Assembly (NCBI GenBank): GCA_052035955.1
Contig: JBPOHD010000004.1
Span: 1-44,799, forward strand
DNA: 44,799 bases
Reading direction: 5' to 3'
Origin: JAEUNJ01 sp052035955
Lineage (GTDB): Bacteria; Pseudomonadota; Gammaproteobacteria; Burkholderiales; Rhodocyclaceae
The translations under genes and the position numbers were made by a program. This document shows positions 1 through 8,913 of the stretch, piece after piece (position 1 is the stretch's first letter; the number at the start of each line of letters is the position of its first letter). The notes under the pieces are model-generated. The model ran no database searches, had not been told where the DNA came from, and worked only from the letters and a program-made list of their open reading frames with translations.

Positions 1-9
1 CGCTTCCTC

Positions 10-77
10 GTGGTCATGGTTTGCCCTCCCAAGGGGTTCAAGGTCGATCTCGATAATCAACCTCTTACCATGACCAC
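10..77. repeat. 11-bp perfect inverted repeat with 46-base spacer
   Basis: GTGGTCATGGT at 10-20 is matched exactly by its reverse complement ACCATGACCAC at 67-77. The spacer has no U-rich tail, so this is not a classical terminator. It may be a hairpin or a paired binding site lying beyond the 3' end of the minus-strand sensor gene. No gene is recognisable in bases 1-215, although the window edge may cut one off. Confidence 0.4.
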
Positions 78-215
78 CCGCCCGCTTCCTACCGCGGACG
101 CTTTTGCACACAAGTCAGCACACTACCGCCGCCGGCAATAGTCCATTCGGACTAATGGCCCGATGTCTCCTGGAGCCCCGATACCCACCGCGCGTTCCGG
201 AATCCGGCACCGGCC

Positions 216-3200
216 TTACAACGGCGTCAGCAACACGGCGGCCAGGAGCACGCGAAGGTGGTCCAGCAACCGCTCCCGGGCCTCCAGCAGGCCTTGCAGT
301 TGCGCGAGGGCCTGATCGCGGCACCCGGCGTCGGCGAGGTGGAGGATTTCGATGCCCCGCTCGTGCACCTCGCGATGCAAGGGTTCTATCGCGGCGAAGC
401 TGGGCAGGTGCCCGTAGCGCGACCGCCCGGGCCCGTCGTACCAGCGGCCGAAGCGGCATTCGCGGGGATCGGTCGGCGGCGGCCGATCGTCGCCGTCGCG
501 CACGTGGGCCAGCAGTTGTTCGACCCAGCGCCGGTGCTCCACCTCCATGGACAGCAGGGGAAGGTCCTCCCGCGTCCAGTTGAATCCCAGGGCCGTGGAC
601 CAGAGGGAATCCGGCACGAAGTCGGCCAGCCAGGCCGGCAGCTTCTCCGGCGCCATCGGCCGGGCGATGCCATATCCCTGGGCGAGGTCGCAACCGAGCT
701 GCAGGAGCAGGGCGCCGTGGGCAGGCGTCTCGACCCCTTCGGCAATCACCCGCCGCTGGAAGGCCCGCGTCAGTCCAATGACGCCCTCGACGATGGAAAG
801 GTCGTCCGGGTCGTCGAGCATGTCGCGAACGAAGGACTGGTCGATCTTGAGGACCTGGGCGGGCAGGCGGCGGAAATAGGTGAGGGAGGAGTAGCCAGTG
901 CCGAAGTCGTCGAGGGCGAAGCCGACACCCAGCTCGCCGCAACGCCTGATCACCGAGGACACGAGGTTGATGTCCTCCAGGGCGGCCGTCTCCAGGACTT
1001 CCAGCTCCAGACGGTGCGGCGGTATCTCGGGGACGGAGGCGAGGATCTCCTGGAGACGGTCTACGAAATCGGCGCTCTGCAGATGGCGGCCGGAGATGTT
1101 GACGCTGACCGTGAGGTCCAGGCCGCAGGCCCGCCAACGGTCCAGTTGGCCGACGGCCTCGCGGAGGACCCAGTCGCCGATGGCGTTGCCGAGTTCGCTG
1201 TCTTCGACCGCCGGCAGGAACTCGCCCGGGGGCACGAGGCCCCTTTCCGGATGCTGCCAGCGGATCAGGGCCTCGACGCCGAAGACCATGCCCCGCCGCA
1301 TATCGACTTTGGGCTGATAGTGCAGGCGGAACTCGTTATGGGCGAGGGCTTCGGCGATGCGTGACACGGCCTCCCGGTGGGCCCGCGCCCGCCGGTCGTG
1401 TTCGGGATCGAACAGGTGGTAGCGGTTGCGGCCTCCCTGCTTGGCCAGGTACATGGCCTGGTCGGCGTGGCGCAGCAGGGTGTCCGGATCGCCGCCATCG
1501 TCGGGATAGAGCGTGACGCCGGCACTTGCGGATATCAGGACCGGCGTGCCTCGGATCTGGTAGGGCTCGGCGACGTGATGAAGGATGCGGTCCAGGGCCC
1601 TCGCGCACTCCCCGAAGCTGTCCAGTTCCCCGAGGAGGAGGACGAACTCGTCGCCGCCCAGCCTGGCGACCGTGTCGCTGCCCCGCAGGCAGGCCTTCAG
1701 CCGGCCGGCCACCTCGACCAGCAGGTGGTCGCCGGCCTCATGCCCGAAGGCGTCGTTCACCGGCTTGAAGCCGTCCAGGTCCAGATAGCAGACGGCCATC
1801 TGCTTGCCGCTGCGGGCGGCATGGGCAAGGGCGAGCTGCAGGCGGTCGGCGAGCAGGGTGCGGTTGGGGAGCTGGGTGAGCGCGTCGTAGTGGGCCATGC
1901 GCTCGAGGCGGTTCTGGTGCTCCTTGATCAAGGTGATGTCGGAGAAGATGCCCACGTAATGGCTGACGGCGCCGGTTTCGGCGGACCGCACGGCCGAGAT
2001 GGTGAGGAACTCGGCGAAGAGCTGGCCATCCTTGCGCCGGTTCCAGACCTCGCCGCGCCAATGGCCGTCGCGCAGAAGGGCGCCCCACATTCCGGCATAG
2101 AACTCCTCGTCCTGGTGTCCCGACTTGAGCAGGCTGGGATTGCGGCCGAGGACCTCTTCGCGGCCGTAGCCGGTGATCTGCGTGAAACTCCGATTGACGT
2201 CGACGATGGCACCCTTGCCGTCGGTGATGACGATGCCTTCCTGGGCATGCTCGAAGACGCTGGCCGCCAGCCGAAGACCCTGCCCTGCGCTGTCCCGTTC
2301 GATGGCCAGGCCGGCCAGGCGGGCCGCCTCCTCGACGACCCGGACGTCGTCAGGGCCCGGAGACTTCGGGGTCCGGTGGTATACCCCGAAACTGCCGAGG
2401 ACCGATCCGTCGGCCCCGAAAATCGGCTGCGACCAGCAGGCCGCGACGCCGGCCTCGCCGGCCCAGTCGCGCAGGCTCGCCCAATAGGGATGGGCGGCAA
2501 TGTCGTCGACGACGACCCGCTCGCCGCGGGCCATGGCCGTGCCGCAGGAGCCCACGCCATCACCCAGTTCCGTGTCCTCCAGGGACCTCACGACGGCGGA
2601 TGGAAGTCGGGGGGCGATGGCCATCCGGATGCGGCGGCCCCCGGGAGCGAGCAGCAGCACCGAGGGTATCCACCCGGGCGACATGGCCTCGACCTCGTCG
2701 ATGATGCCGGCCAGGGTCGCCGCCAGCCTGGCGCCGCCGGCCACCTTCTCGAGGGCCTTGGCGCGGAGATGCTCGCGCTGCTCCAGCCGCTTGCGCTCGC
2801 GGATGTCGATGGCCACGCCGAGGTAGCCGGTGACGACGCCGGCCGCGTCGCGCATGCAGGTGACGGTCATCAGGACGGGCACCCGGGAGCCGTCCCGTCG
2901 CACGTAGGTCCATTCCACCTGCCGTCCCTCGCCGGCATCGACGAGGGCGTGTATCCACTCTCCGGCCGAGGGCAGCCGGCCGACCGGCCCCTTGATCGAT
3001 TCGTAGGCGTGACGCACCTCGGCGGCGTCGTGGAAGCGTTCCGGCGTTGCCGTACCGACCACCTCGTCCGCCTGGTAGCCCAGGAGCCGCTCGGCACCGG
3101 GATTGAAGAGCGTGATGCGTCCCTGCAGGTCGGTGGCGACGATCGAGACCTCGGTTGCCGCGGCCAGGACGTTGAGCAGGAGCTGCCGGCTCTGCCGTAT

Positions 3201-5147
3201 GGCCTCCTCGAGGCGCTTCTCGCCCGAGACGTCCCGGGCGAAGCCGACCGTGCCGAGGAGGCGGCCGTCGTCGAGCAGGGGTGACTTGAAGGTCTGGTGG
3301 CGGGTCGGGAGGTTTCCCACGACGACCGTTTCCTCGACGGTCAGCCCACCCCCCTGTTCCATCACCGACCGGTCGTCGGCGCGATATCGCTCGGCAAGCT
3401 CGCGGGGGAAATAGTCCAGGTCGGTGCGGCCCACCATGACATCGGGAGAAGGCGCACCGACCGCCTCCGCGAATGTCCGGTTGACGATCAGGAAGCGGCC
3501 CTCGGTATCCTTGAGCCAGACCAGGAAGGGGAAGTTGTCCACCAGGGCCCGCAGGTAGTGTTCGCGGGTCCGCAACTCGTCCTCGAGGCGCTTCTGTTCG
3601 GTGATGTTCTCCTTGACCCCGACGTAGGCCGTGATGTTGCCCAGACCGTCGCGCAGCGGCGAAATGACGGCCCGCTCCCAATAGAGGCTGCCGTCCCTGC
3701 GCCGGTTGTGCAGCAGTCCCGACCAGGTCTGGCCGGTCGTGATGGTGCGCCAGAGGTCCTCGTAGTCCTTGTCCGGGGTTTCGCCGGACTTCAGCAGGCG
3801 TGGGTTCTGGCCGATCACCTCTTCCCGCGCGTATCCGGTCACCTGGCAGAAGTAGGGATTCACATAGACGATGCTGCCCGTCGGATCGGTGACCACCACG
3901 GATACCGGTGCCTGATCCACCCCCCGCTGCATCAGGAGCAGGGTCTCCTGGGCGCGCTTGCGGTTGGCGATGTCGACGGTGACGCCGCCCCGTCGGATGG
4001 CCCGACCTTCCGAATCACGGGCCAGGACCTTGCCGCGGGCCTCGACCCAGAGCCAGGAGCCGTCCTTGCGGTGCAGCCGGTATTCGGCCCGGTAAGGGGG
4101 GGCGCCGGCAGCGAGGCTGGCCTGGAATCGCGCCAGGGTCCCCGCCACGTCCTCGGGGTGGATGAGGCCGCGCCAGATGTCGATATCGACGGGAAACTCG
4201 TCCGGCGCATAACCGAGCATGGAATACAGGCGGGGATTCCAATAGACCTTGCCCGTCAGCATGTCCATGTCCCAGAGGCCGTCCTCCATGGATTCGTAGA
4301 TGAGCCGCAGGCGTTCCTCGGCCGCATCCCGCTCCTCCTCGAGGCGCATGCCCGTCCGCATCGCTTCCTCGAGGAACTCCAGGGCCAGGGGGGTGATCAT
4401 GTGATGCTGGCCGAGGATTCCGGAAACGGACCCCTGCCCATCCACGACCACCAGGTGGCGGATCGCGTGGTCGCGCATCCGGCTCGCCGCGTCGAGTACG
4501 GCGGCGTCCTGGTGCACGACGACCACGGGCGCGGTCATCACGTCGCCGAGCAGGGCCGGCGGTTCGCCGGACTCCGAGTACCTGTCGAACAGGCGCACCA
4601 CGTCCCGTTCGGTCAGGATGCCGAGGGGCTTTCCGGCGGCATCGACGACGACGCAGGCACTGTCGGCGTTTTCCATGGCCCGCAGGGCCGCCTCGAGCGG
4701 TGCATCGGAGGTCAGCCTCGGGCAGCGGCGGTCCATCAGGGCGCCCACGGTCTGAAGGTTCCGGAAATAATCGATGCCCAACTGGCGGCGAAAGTCGGTT
4801 TCCGTCACCACCCCGAGCAGGGTGCCGTCGGCATCGACCACGACCAGGTGCCTCACCCGGTGACGTGCGGCCAGCTGGTAGGCGTCCCGGAACTCCATGT
4901 CCGGCGCCGCCACGACGACCCTCGCCGTCATGACATGGGATACCGGCACGTCCGCCTGGCGATGGGCGCGCATGGCCTGGAGCACGTCGGTCTCGGTGAG
5001 GATGCCGACGGCGCGGCCGTCGCGAGCGACGACGATGGACGATATGCGGGCTTCGGTCATGCGCCGCACGGCGGCGCCCAACGGGGCCTCGGGTGGCAGG
5101 CTCTCGGCCTGCCGGGTCATCAGGTCGGAGAGGGGGCAGGAATTCAC
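216..5147 (-). CDS. CBS-PAS-GAF-GGDEF-EAL-CZB signalling protein (c-di-GMP turnover)
   Basis: This is a very long cytoplasmic sensor with no membrane segment or signal peptide. Domains in order, in approximate residues: four CBS motifs as two pairs (5-255), PAS1 (275-397), PAS2 (400-520), PAS3 (525-645), PAS4 (652-782), GAF (790-955), PAS5 (959-1082), GGDEF (1085-1245), EAL (1260-1515) and a CZB-like domain (1530-1637). The cyclase motif is intact (RLGGDEF), with an RxxD inhibitory site (RGSD) five residues upstream. The phosphodiesterase motifs are also intact (VEALIRW, DDFGTGYSSL, LKIDQSF). The tail has CRFGRWY and HREVH, as in chemoreceptor zinc-binding domains. Both c-di-GMP synthesis and breakdown are therefore possible. 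The start is uncertain: I chose GTG at 5147, just before the first CBS motif. A TTG at 5216 would add 23 Arg-rich residues, and an AAGGAGG lies 18 bases before the GTG. It is divergent from the thioesterase gene. Confidence 0.9.
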   Translation of the reverse strand: MNSCPLSDLMTRQAESLPPEAPLGAAVRRMTEARISSIVVARDGRAVGILTETDVLQAMRAHRQADVPVSHVMTARVVVAAPDMEFRDAYQLAARHRVRHLVVVDADGTLLGVVTETDFRRQLGIDYFRNLQTVGALMDRRCPRLTSDAPLEAALRAMENADSACVVVDAAGKPLGILTERDVVRLFDRYSESGEPPALLGDVMTAPVVVVHQDAAVLDAASRMRDHAIRHLVVVDGQGSVSGILGQHHMITPLALEFLEEAMRTGMRLEEERDAAEERLRLIYESMEDGLWDMDMLTGKVYWNPRLYSMLGYAPDEFPVDIDIWRGLIHPEDVAGTLARFQASLAAGAPPYRAEYRLHRKDGSWLWVEARGKVLARDSEGRAIRRGGVTVDIANRKRAQETLLLMQRGVDQAPVSVVVTDPTGSIVYVNPYFCQVTGYAREEVIGQNPRLLKSGETPDKDYEDLWRTITTGQTWSGLLHNRRRDGSLYWERAVISPLRDGLGNITAYVGVKENITEQKRLEDELRTREHYLRALVDNFPFLVWLKDTEGRFLIVNRTFAEAVGAPSPDVMVGRTDLDYFPRELAERYRADDRSVMEQGGGLTVEETVVVGNLPTRHQTFKSPLLDDGRLLGTVGFARDVSGEKRLEEAIRQSRQLLLNVLAAATEVSIVATDLQGRITLFNPGAERLLGYQADEVVGTATPERFHDAAEVRHAYESIKGPVGRLPSAGEWIHALVDAGEGRQVEWTYVRRDGSRVPVLMTVTCMRDAAGVVTGYLGVAIDIRERKRLEQREHLRAKALEKVAGGARLAATLAGIIDEVEAMSPGWIPSVLLLAPGGRRIRMAIAPRLPSAVVRSLEDTELGDGVGSCGTAMARGERVVVDDIAAHPYWASLRDWAGEAGVAACWSQPIFGADGSVLGSFGVYHRTPKSPGPDDVRVVEEAARLAGLAIERDSAGQGLRLAASVFEHAQEGIVITDGKGAIVDVNRSFTQITGYGREEVLGRNPSLLKSGHQDEEFYAGMWGALLRDGHWRGEVWNRRKDGQLFAEFLTISAVRSAETGAVSHYVGIFSDITLIKEHQNRLERMAHYDALTQLPNRTLLADRLQLALAHAARSGKQMAVCYLDLDGFKPVNDAFGHEAGDHLLVEVAGRLKACLRGSDTVARLGGDEFVLLLGELDSFGECARALDRILHHVAEPYQIRGTPVLISASAGVTLYPDDGGDPDTLLRHADQAMYLAKQGGRNRYHLFDPEHDRRARAHREAVSRIAEALAHNEFRLHYQPKVDMRRGMVFGVEALIRWQHPERGLVPPGEFLPAVEDSELGNAIGDWVLREAVGQLDRWRACGLDLTVSVNISGRHLQSADFVDRLQEILASVPEIPPHRLELEVLETAALEDINLVSSVIRRCGELGVGFALDDFGTGYSSLTYFRRLPAQVLKIDQSFVRDMLDDPDDLSIVEGVIGLTRAFQRRVIAEGVETPAHGALLLQLGCDLAQGYGIARPMAPEKLPAWLADFVPDSLWSTALGFNWTREDLPLLSMEVEHRRWVEQLLAHVRDGDDRPPPTDPRECRFGRWYDGPGRSRYGHLPSFAAIEPLHREVHERGIEILHLADAGCRDQALAQLQGLLEARERLLDHLRVLLAAVLLTPL

Positions 5148-5269
5148 GACGCGGCCGGTCCGACGCCTCCTTGCCGCGTCGCGGCAGGCATCGTTCCCCG
5201 GAAGGTCGGCAGGCAAGCTACCATTGGCATGGTTCCCATTTTCACATTTTGCCGCCCATCGCGACGATC

Positions 5270-5677
5270 ATGGACAAGGATGACGCCCAGGCCGTGCTGG
5301 CCGGGAATTTCGCGCCCTGGGTGCTGGCCCTGGGCCTGCGGGTCGAGTCCGTGGGCGAGCGTCAGGCGACGCTGCGCCTGCCCCATGCGCCCGAGCTGGA
5401 GCGGGTGGGCGCGACGGTCTGCGGCCAGGCCCTGATGGCCGCCGCCGATACGGCCATGGTGATCGCCATCTCCGCCGCCTTCGGCGGCTTCCGGCCGATG
5501 GCGACGGTCGGCCAGACCATCAGTTTCTTCCGGCCGGTCTCCGGTCGCGACGCCCTGATCACGGCGCGGATCCTCAAGCTCGGCCGCAGCCTGGTCTTCG
5601 GGGAGATCGAGATCCTGGCGGAGGGTGCGGAGGAGCCTGCCGCCCACGCAACGACGACCTACGCCCTGGCCGGCTAG
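5270..5677 (+). CDS. PaaI-type hotdog-fold thioesterase
   Basis: This 135-residue protein has the size and pattern of single-domain hotdog acyl-CoA thioesterases. It has an early helix, a central helix around GATVCGQALMAAADTAMVIA, and the strand TVGQTISFFRPVSG followed by a C-terminal strand pair. The family hydrolyses acyl- or aryl-CoA thioesters in the cytoplasm; the substrate cannot be told here. The ATG at 5270 was chosen because similarity to the family begins there, although the frame stays open upstream. It is divergent from the large sensor gene, with ~120 bases between them. The TSUP transporter gene follows after 14 bases, so the two are probably co-transcribed. Confidence 0.8.
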   Translation: MDKDDAQAVLAGNFAPWVLALGLRVESVGERQATLRLPHAPELERVGATVCGQALMAAADTAMVIAISAAFGGFRPMATVGQTISFFRPVSGRDALITARILKLGRSLVFGEIEILAEGAEEPAAHATTTYALAG

Positions 5678-5691
5678 GTGCCGGCACGCCC

Positions 5692-6453
5692 TTGGACGAA
5701 ACCTGGATCCTGCTGGCGGCGACAGCCTTGTTCGCCGGTTTCGTGGACGCGGTGGCGGGCGGCGGCGGCCTCATCCAGGTGCCGGCCCTGTTCACGGCCT
5801 TTCCCGGCGAGGCAGCGGCCACGCTTTTCGGAACCAACAAGGGGGCGAGCATCTTCGGCACCGGCAATGCCGCCCTGAGGTATGCCCGGCGCATTGCGCT
5901 GCCCTGGCGATTGGCGGCGCCTGCTGCCGTCGCGGCCTTCGTCTTCTCGTGGCTGGGGGCGGCGGCGGTCGCCTGGCTGCCGCGGGAGGTGCTGCGGCCC
6001 CTGATCCTCGTCCTGCTGATTCTCGTGACGGCCTATACGGCGATGAAGAAGGACCTCGGGTTGGGCAGTCCGACCGCCCCGCCCCGCCCGGGCATGGAGT
6101 GGGGGGCAGCGGTTGCCGGAGCCATCCTCGGGTTCTACGACGGCTTCTTCGGACCCGGCGCCGGCAGTTTCCTGATCTTCGTGTTCGTGCGCTTCTTCGC
6201 CCTCGACTTCCTGCGTGCCTCGGCGGTGGCGAAAGTGGTGAACGTGGCGACCAACGCGGCCGCCCTCGCCTACTTCGCACCCAACGGGCACGTGCTGTGG
6301 GGGTTGGCCTTTCTGATGGCCGGCTTCAACGTGGCGGGGGCTTCGGTCGGCAGCCGTCTGGCCATCTCCAGGGGCAGCGGTTTTGTCCGCCGGGTTTTCC
6401 TCCTCGTGGCAGCGGTGCTGATCGCGAAATTCGGCTACGATACCTTCCACTGA
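5692..6453 (+). CDS. TSUP (TauE/SafE/YfcA) family membrane transporter
   Basis: This 253-residue polytopic membrane protein shows the two-half TSUP pattern. The first half has FAGFVDAVAGGGGLIQVPAL followed by the LFGTNKGASIFGTGNAALRY block. The second half has GFYDGFFGPGAGSF followed by VVNVATNAAALAYF. The family exports or imports sulfur-containing or organic anions such as sulfite, sulfoacetate or 2-oxoacids; the substrate here is unknown. The start is a TTG at 5692, 14 bases after the thioesterase stop; no ATG lies near the conserved N-terminus. About seven to eight hydrophobic segments are visible. A hairpin follows the stop codon, so it probably ends a two-gene unit before livK. Confidence 0.85.
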   Translation: MDETWILLAATALFAGFVDAVAGGGGLIQVPALFTAFPGEAAATLFGTNKGASIFGTGNAALRYARRIALPWRLAAPAAVAAFVFSWLGAAAVAWLPREVLRPLILVLLILVTAYTAMKKDLGLGSPTAPPRPGMEWGAAVAGAILGFYDGFFGPGAGSFLIFVFVRFFALDFLRASAVAKVVNVATNAAALAYFAPNGHVLWGLAFLMAGFNVAGASVGSRLAISRGSGFVRRVFLLVAAVLIAKFGYDTFH

Positions 6454-6463
6454 GAGTGGGTAT

Positions 6464-6490
6464 GGGCGCCGGTTTTCCGGCAGGGCGCCC
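6464..6490 (+). terminator. possible weak terminator after the TSUP gene
   Basis: GGGCGCC at 6464-6470 pairs with GGCGCCC at 6484-6490, with an inner CCGG-TTTT-CCGG that can extend the stem. It is followed by TTCCCC rather than a real T-run, so termination strength is doubtful. Confidence 0.4.
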
Positions 6491-6549
6491 TTCCCCAGGG
6501 CCGAGCCCGCCGGCGACGGAGGCGCGGCCAATTCTTTCCAGAAACGGTG

Positions 6550-6565
6550 CCGCGGCCTGCCGCGG
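6550..6565. promoter_or_regulatory. perfect 16-bp palindrome upstream of livK
   Basis: CCGCGGC-CT-GCCGCGG lies 43 bases before the livK start. It could be an operator or a 5'-leader hairpin controlling the importer. I see no convincing -35/-10 pair near it, so its role is inferred from position only. Confidence 0.35.
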
Positions 6566-6608
6566 TACCATGACAGTCCCGCTCACGGGAACACGAGGAG
6601 ACATATAT

Positions 6609-7787
6609 ATGAGATTGACCAAGCTTTTCCTGGCCACCGCAGCCGCCCTGGCGACGAACGCCGCCCTGGCCGACATCACCGTCGGCGTCACCGTATCGGC
6701 CACCGGCCCTGCGGCCTCCCTCGGCATTCCCGAGAAGAACACCTTCGCCCTGGTGCCGACGACGGTGGGCGGGCAGAAGATCAACTACATCATCCTGGAC
6801 GACGCTTCCGACACCACGACGGCAGTCAAGAACGCGCGCAAGTTCGTCACCGAGAACAAGGTGGACGTGATCGTCGGTTCGACGACGACGCCGAATTCCC
6901 TGGCCATGATCGACGTCGCCGCGGAGTCCGAAACACCGATGATCTCCATGGCTGCCTCGGCGCGCATCGTCGATCCGGGCAATCCGAAGACCCGGTGGAT
7001 CTTCAAGACGCCGCAGAACGACGTCCAGATGGCCACTGCCATCGTCGAGCACATGACCAACAATGGCGTGCAGACGGTCGGCTTCATCGGCTTCTCCGAC
7101 GCCTACGGCGAGGGCTGGTACCAGGAGTTCTCGAAGATCGCCGAGGCCCGTCGCCTGAAGATCGTCGCCAACGAGCGCTACAACCGGGTCGACACCTCGG
7201 TCACCGGCCAGGTGCTGAAGATCCTCTCCGCCAAGCCCGACGCGGTGCTGGTCGCCGGCTCCGGCACGCCGGCCGCCCTGCCCCAGGTGACGCTGAAGGA
7301 GCGGGGCTACACGGGCAAGTATTACCAGACCCATGGCGTGGCCAACAACGACTTCCTGCGCGTCGGCGGCAAGAACGTGGAAGGGACCTTCCTGCCGGCC
7401 GGTCCGGTCCTGGTGGCCGAGCAGTTGCCGGCCAGCAACCCGGTCAAGAAGGCCGCCCTGGAGTATTGGGCCAAGTACGAGGGGGCCCACGGGAAGGGCA
7501 ACGTCTCCACCTTCGGCGCCCATGCCTGGGATGCCTCCGTCCTCCTTCAGGCGGCGGTCCCGGTGGCCCTGAAGAAGGCCCAGCCCGGCAGCAAGGAGTT
7601 CCGCGCCGCGCTGCGCGATGCGCTCGAGGGCATCCAGAACGTCACCGGTGCGCACGGCATCTTCAACATGAGTCCGGGTGATCACCTGGGCTTCGACCAG
7701 CGTGCTCGCGTCATGGTCCAGATCGTGAACGGCGCCTGGAAGCTCGAAGGGGTCGAAGAGGCGAAGAAGGCGCCCGCGAAGAAGTGA
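6609..7787 (+). CDS. livK: branched-chain amino acid-type ABC transporter, periplasmic binding protein
   Basis: This 392-residue type I periplasmic binding protein starts with a typical Sec signal peptide (MRLTKLFLATAAALATNAALA, cleavage about residue 22, mature end DITVG). The mature protein shows the LivJ/LivK-like pattern: ITVGVTVSATGPAASLG near the start, a DASD hinge region and a VDVIVGSTTTPNS segment. It would deliver a ligand such as leucine, isoleucine, valine, an aromatic acid or an amide to the permease encoded downstream. The ATG at 6609 is preceded by GAGGAG at good spacing; the open frame continues upstream but without meaning. It is separated from livH by a strong hairpin, which should let the binding protein be made in excess over the membrane complex. 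Confidence 0.92.
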   Translation: MRLTKLFLATAAALATNAALADITVGVTVSATGPAASLGIPEKNTFALVPTTVGGQKINYIILDDASDTTTAVKNARKFVTENKVDVIVGSTTTPNSLAMIDVAAESETPMISMAASARIVDPGNPKTRWIFKTPQNDVQMATAIVEHMTNNGVQTVGFIGFSDAYGEGWYQEFSKIAEARRLKIVANERYNRVDTSVTGQVLKILSAKPDAVLVAGSGTPAALPQVTLKERGYTGKYYQTHGVANNDFLRVGGKNVEGTFLPAGPVLVAEQLPASNPVKKAALEYWAKYEGAHGKGNVSTFGAHAWDASVLLQAAVPVALKKAQPGSKEFRAALRDALEGIQNVTGAHGIFNMSPGDHLGFDQRARVMVQIVNGAWKLEGVEEAKKAPAKK

Positions 7788-7822
7788 GCAGGGAGTAAAC
7801 TCCGGCCCGCCGAGCGGGCCGC

Positions 7823-7851
7823 AAAAGGGCGCCCCGAGGGGCGCCCTTTTT
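7823..7851 (+). terminator. intercistronic rho-independent terminator/attenuator between livK and livH
   Basis: AAAAGGGCGCCCC (7823-7835) and GGGGCGCCCTTTT (7838-7850) form a perfect 13-bp arm pair around a GA, followed by a further T. A second small GC hairpin (GGCCCGCCGAGCGGGCC, 7804-7820) precedes it. It lies 35 bases after the livK stop and 25 bases before livH, so it is likely a partial terminator. Confidence 0.85.
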
Positions 7852-7875
7852 CGTTTCTTCGTTCTCTTCAAATCC

Positions 7876-8913
7876 ATGGATCTGCAAATCTTCCTCCTGC
7901 TCGGGCAGGACGGCGTCGTCAACGGGGCGATCTACGCCCTCCTCTCGCTCGCCCTGGTCCTGGTCTTCGCGGTCACCCGGGTCATCTTCATTCCGCAAGG
8001 GGAATTCGTCGCCTTCGGCGCCCTCACCCTGGCCGGTATGCAGGCGGGAAAAACGCCCGGCACGGTCTGGCTCCTGCTGGGGGCCGGGATCCTGGTCGTA
8101 CTGGTGGACCTGGCGGTGGCGGCCAGGCGGGGACGGTACAGGAACCTGCCGCGGACCCTCGGCTGGAACCTCGCCTACCCCGGCCTGCTGGCGATCCTGT
8201 TCGCCGTGGTCGCGCCCGGCGAACTGCCCCTGGCGGTGCAGATCGTCCTTTCCCTCGCCCTCGTTGTGCCCCTTGGGCCGATGCTCTACCGGCTCGCCTA
8301 CCAGCCCCTGGCCGAGGCGTCGGTGCTGGTCCTGCTTATCGTCTCGGTGGCCGTGCACCTGGGACTGGTGGGCCTGGGCCTGCTGTTCTTCGGCGCCGAG
8401 GGATCCCGGACGCCGGCATTTACGGAGGGGAGCTTCCAGGTCGCCGGGGTGGCCATCAACAGCCAGACGGCCTGGGTGGTGGCGGCCAGCGCCCTGCTGA
8501 TCGGCATCCTTTACCAGTTTTTCGAGCGCACCCTGTCGGGCAAGGCGCTGAGGGCGACGGCCATCAACCGGAACGGGGCCCGCCTGATGGGGATCTCGAC
8601 GGTCATGGCGGGCAAGCTTTCGTTCCTGCTGGCCGCCGCGATCGGCGCCTTCTCCGGCGTGCTGATCGCGCCTATCACGACGGTATATTATGACACTGGC
8701 TTTCTGGTCGGCCTGAAGGGATTCGTCGGGGCCATCATCGGCGGCCTGGCCAGCTATCCCCTGGCGGCGGCCGGCGCCGTTCTGGTGGGGCTGCTGGAAT
8801 CCTTCTCCTCCTTCTGGGCCAGTGCCTACAAGGAGGTGATCGTCTTCACGCTGATCATTCCCGTCCTCGTCTGGCGGTCGCTGACCGCCCACCACGTGGA
8901 GGAGGAGGAATGA
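7876..8913 (+). CDS. livH: ABC transporter permease, LivH type
   Basis: This 345-residue inner-membrane permease begins with the family pattern VVNGAIYALLSLALVLVFAVTRV and IFIPQGEFVAFGAL. The conserved coupling region is around ATAINRNGARLMGIS. About eight to nine hydrophobic segments are visible. It is longer than the ~300-residue E. coli LivH because of extra hydrophobic segments around residues 70-130. It forms the channel together with the LivM half of the next gene. The stop codon overlaps the next start (ATGA at 8910-8913), indicating translational coupling. No clear ribosome-binding site lies before the ATG at 7876. Confidence 0.9.
   Translation: MDLQIFLLLGQDGVVNGAIYALLSLALVLVFAVTRVIFIPQGEFVAFGALTLAGMQAGKTPGTVWLLLGAGILVVLVDLAVAARRGRYRNLPRTLGWNLAYPGLLAILFAVVAPGELPLAVQIVLSLALVVPLGPMLYRLAYQPLAEASVLVLLIVSVAVHLGLVGLGLLFFGAEGSRTPAFTEGSFQVAGVAINSQTAWVVAASALLIGILYQFFERTLSGKALRATAINRNGARLMGISTVMAGKLSFLLAAAIGAFSGVLIAPITTVYYDTGFLVGLKGFVGAIIGGLASYPLAAAGAVLVGLLESFSSFWASAYKEVIVFTLIIPVLVWRSLTAHHVEEEE

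Noticed and set aside
1377..5435. Long plus-strand frames (about 635 and 712 codons) opposite the PAS/GGDEF/EAL gene
   Set aside because: They are shadows in mirror frames of a gene whose catalytic motifs are intact on the minus strand.
8889..8902. CACGTG near 8894 as a third parS
   Set aside because: Only the central six bases match; the flanks do not follow GTTNCACGTGAAAC.
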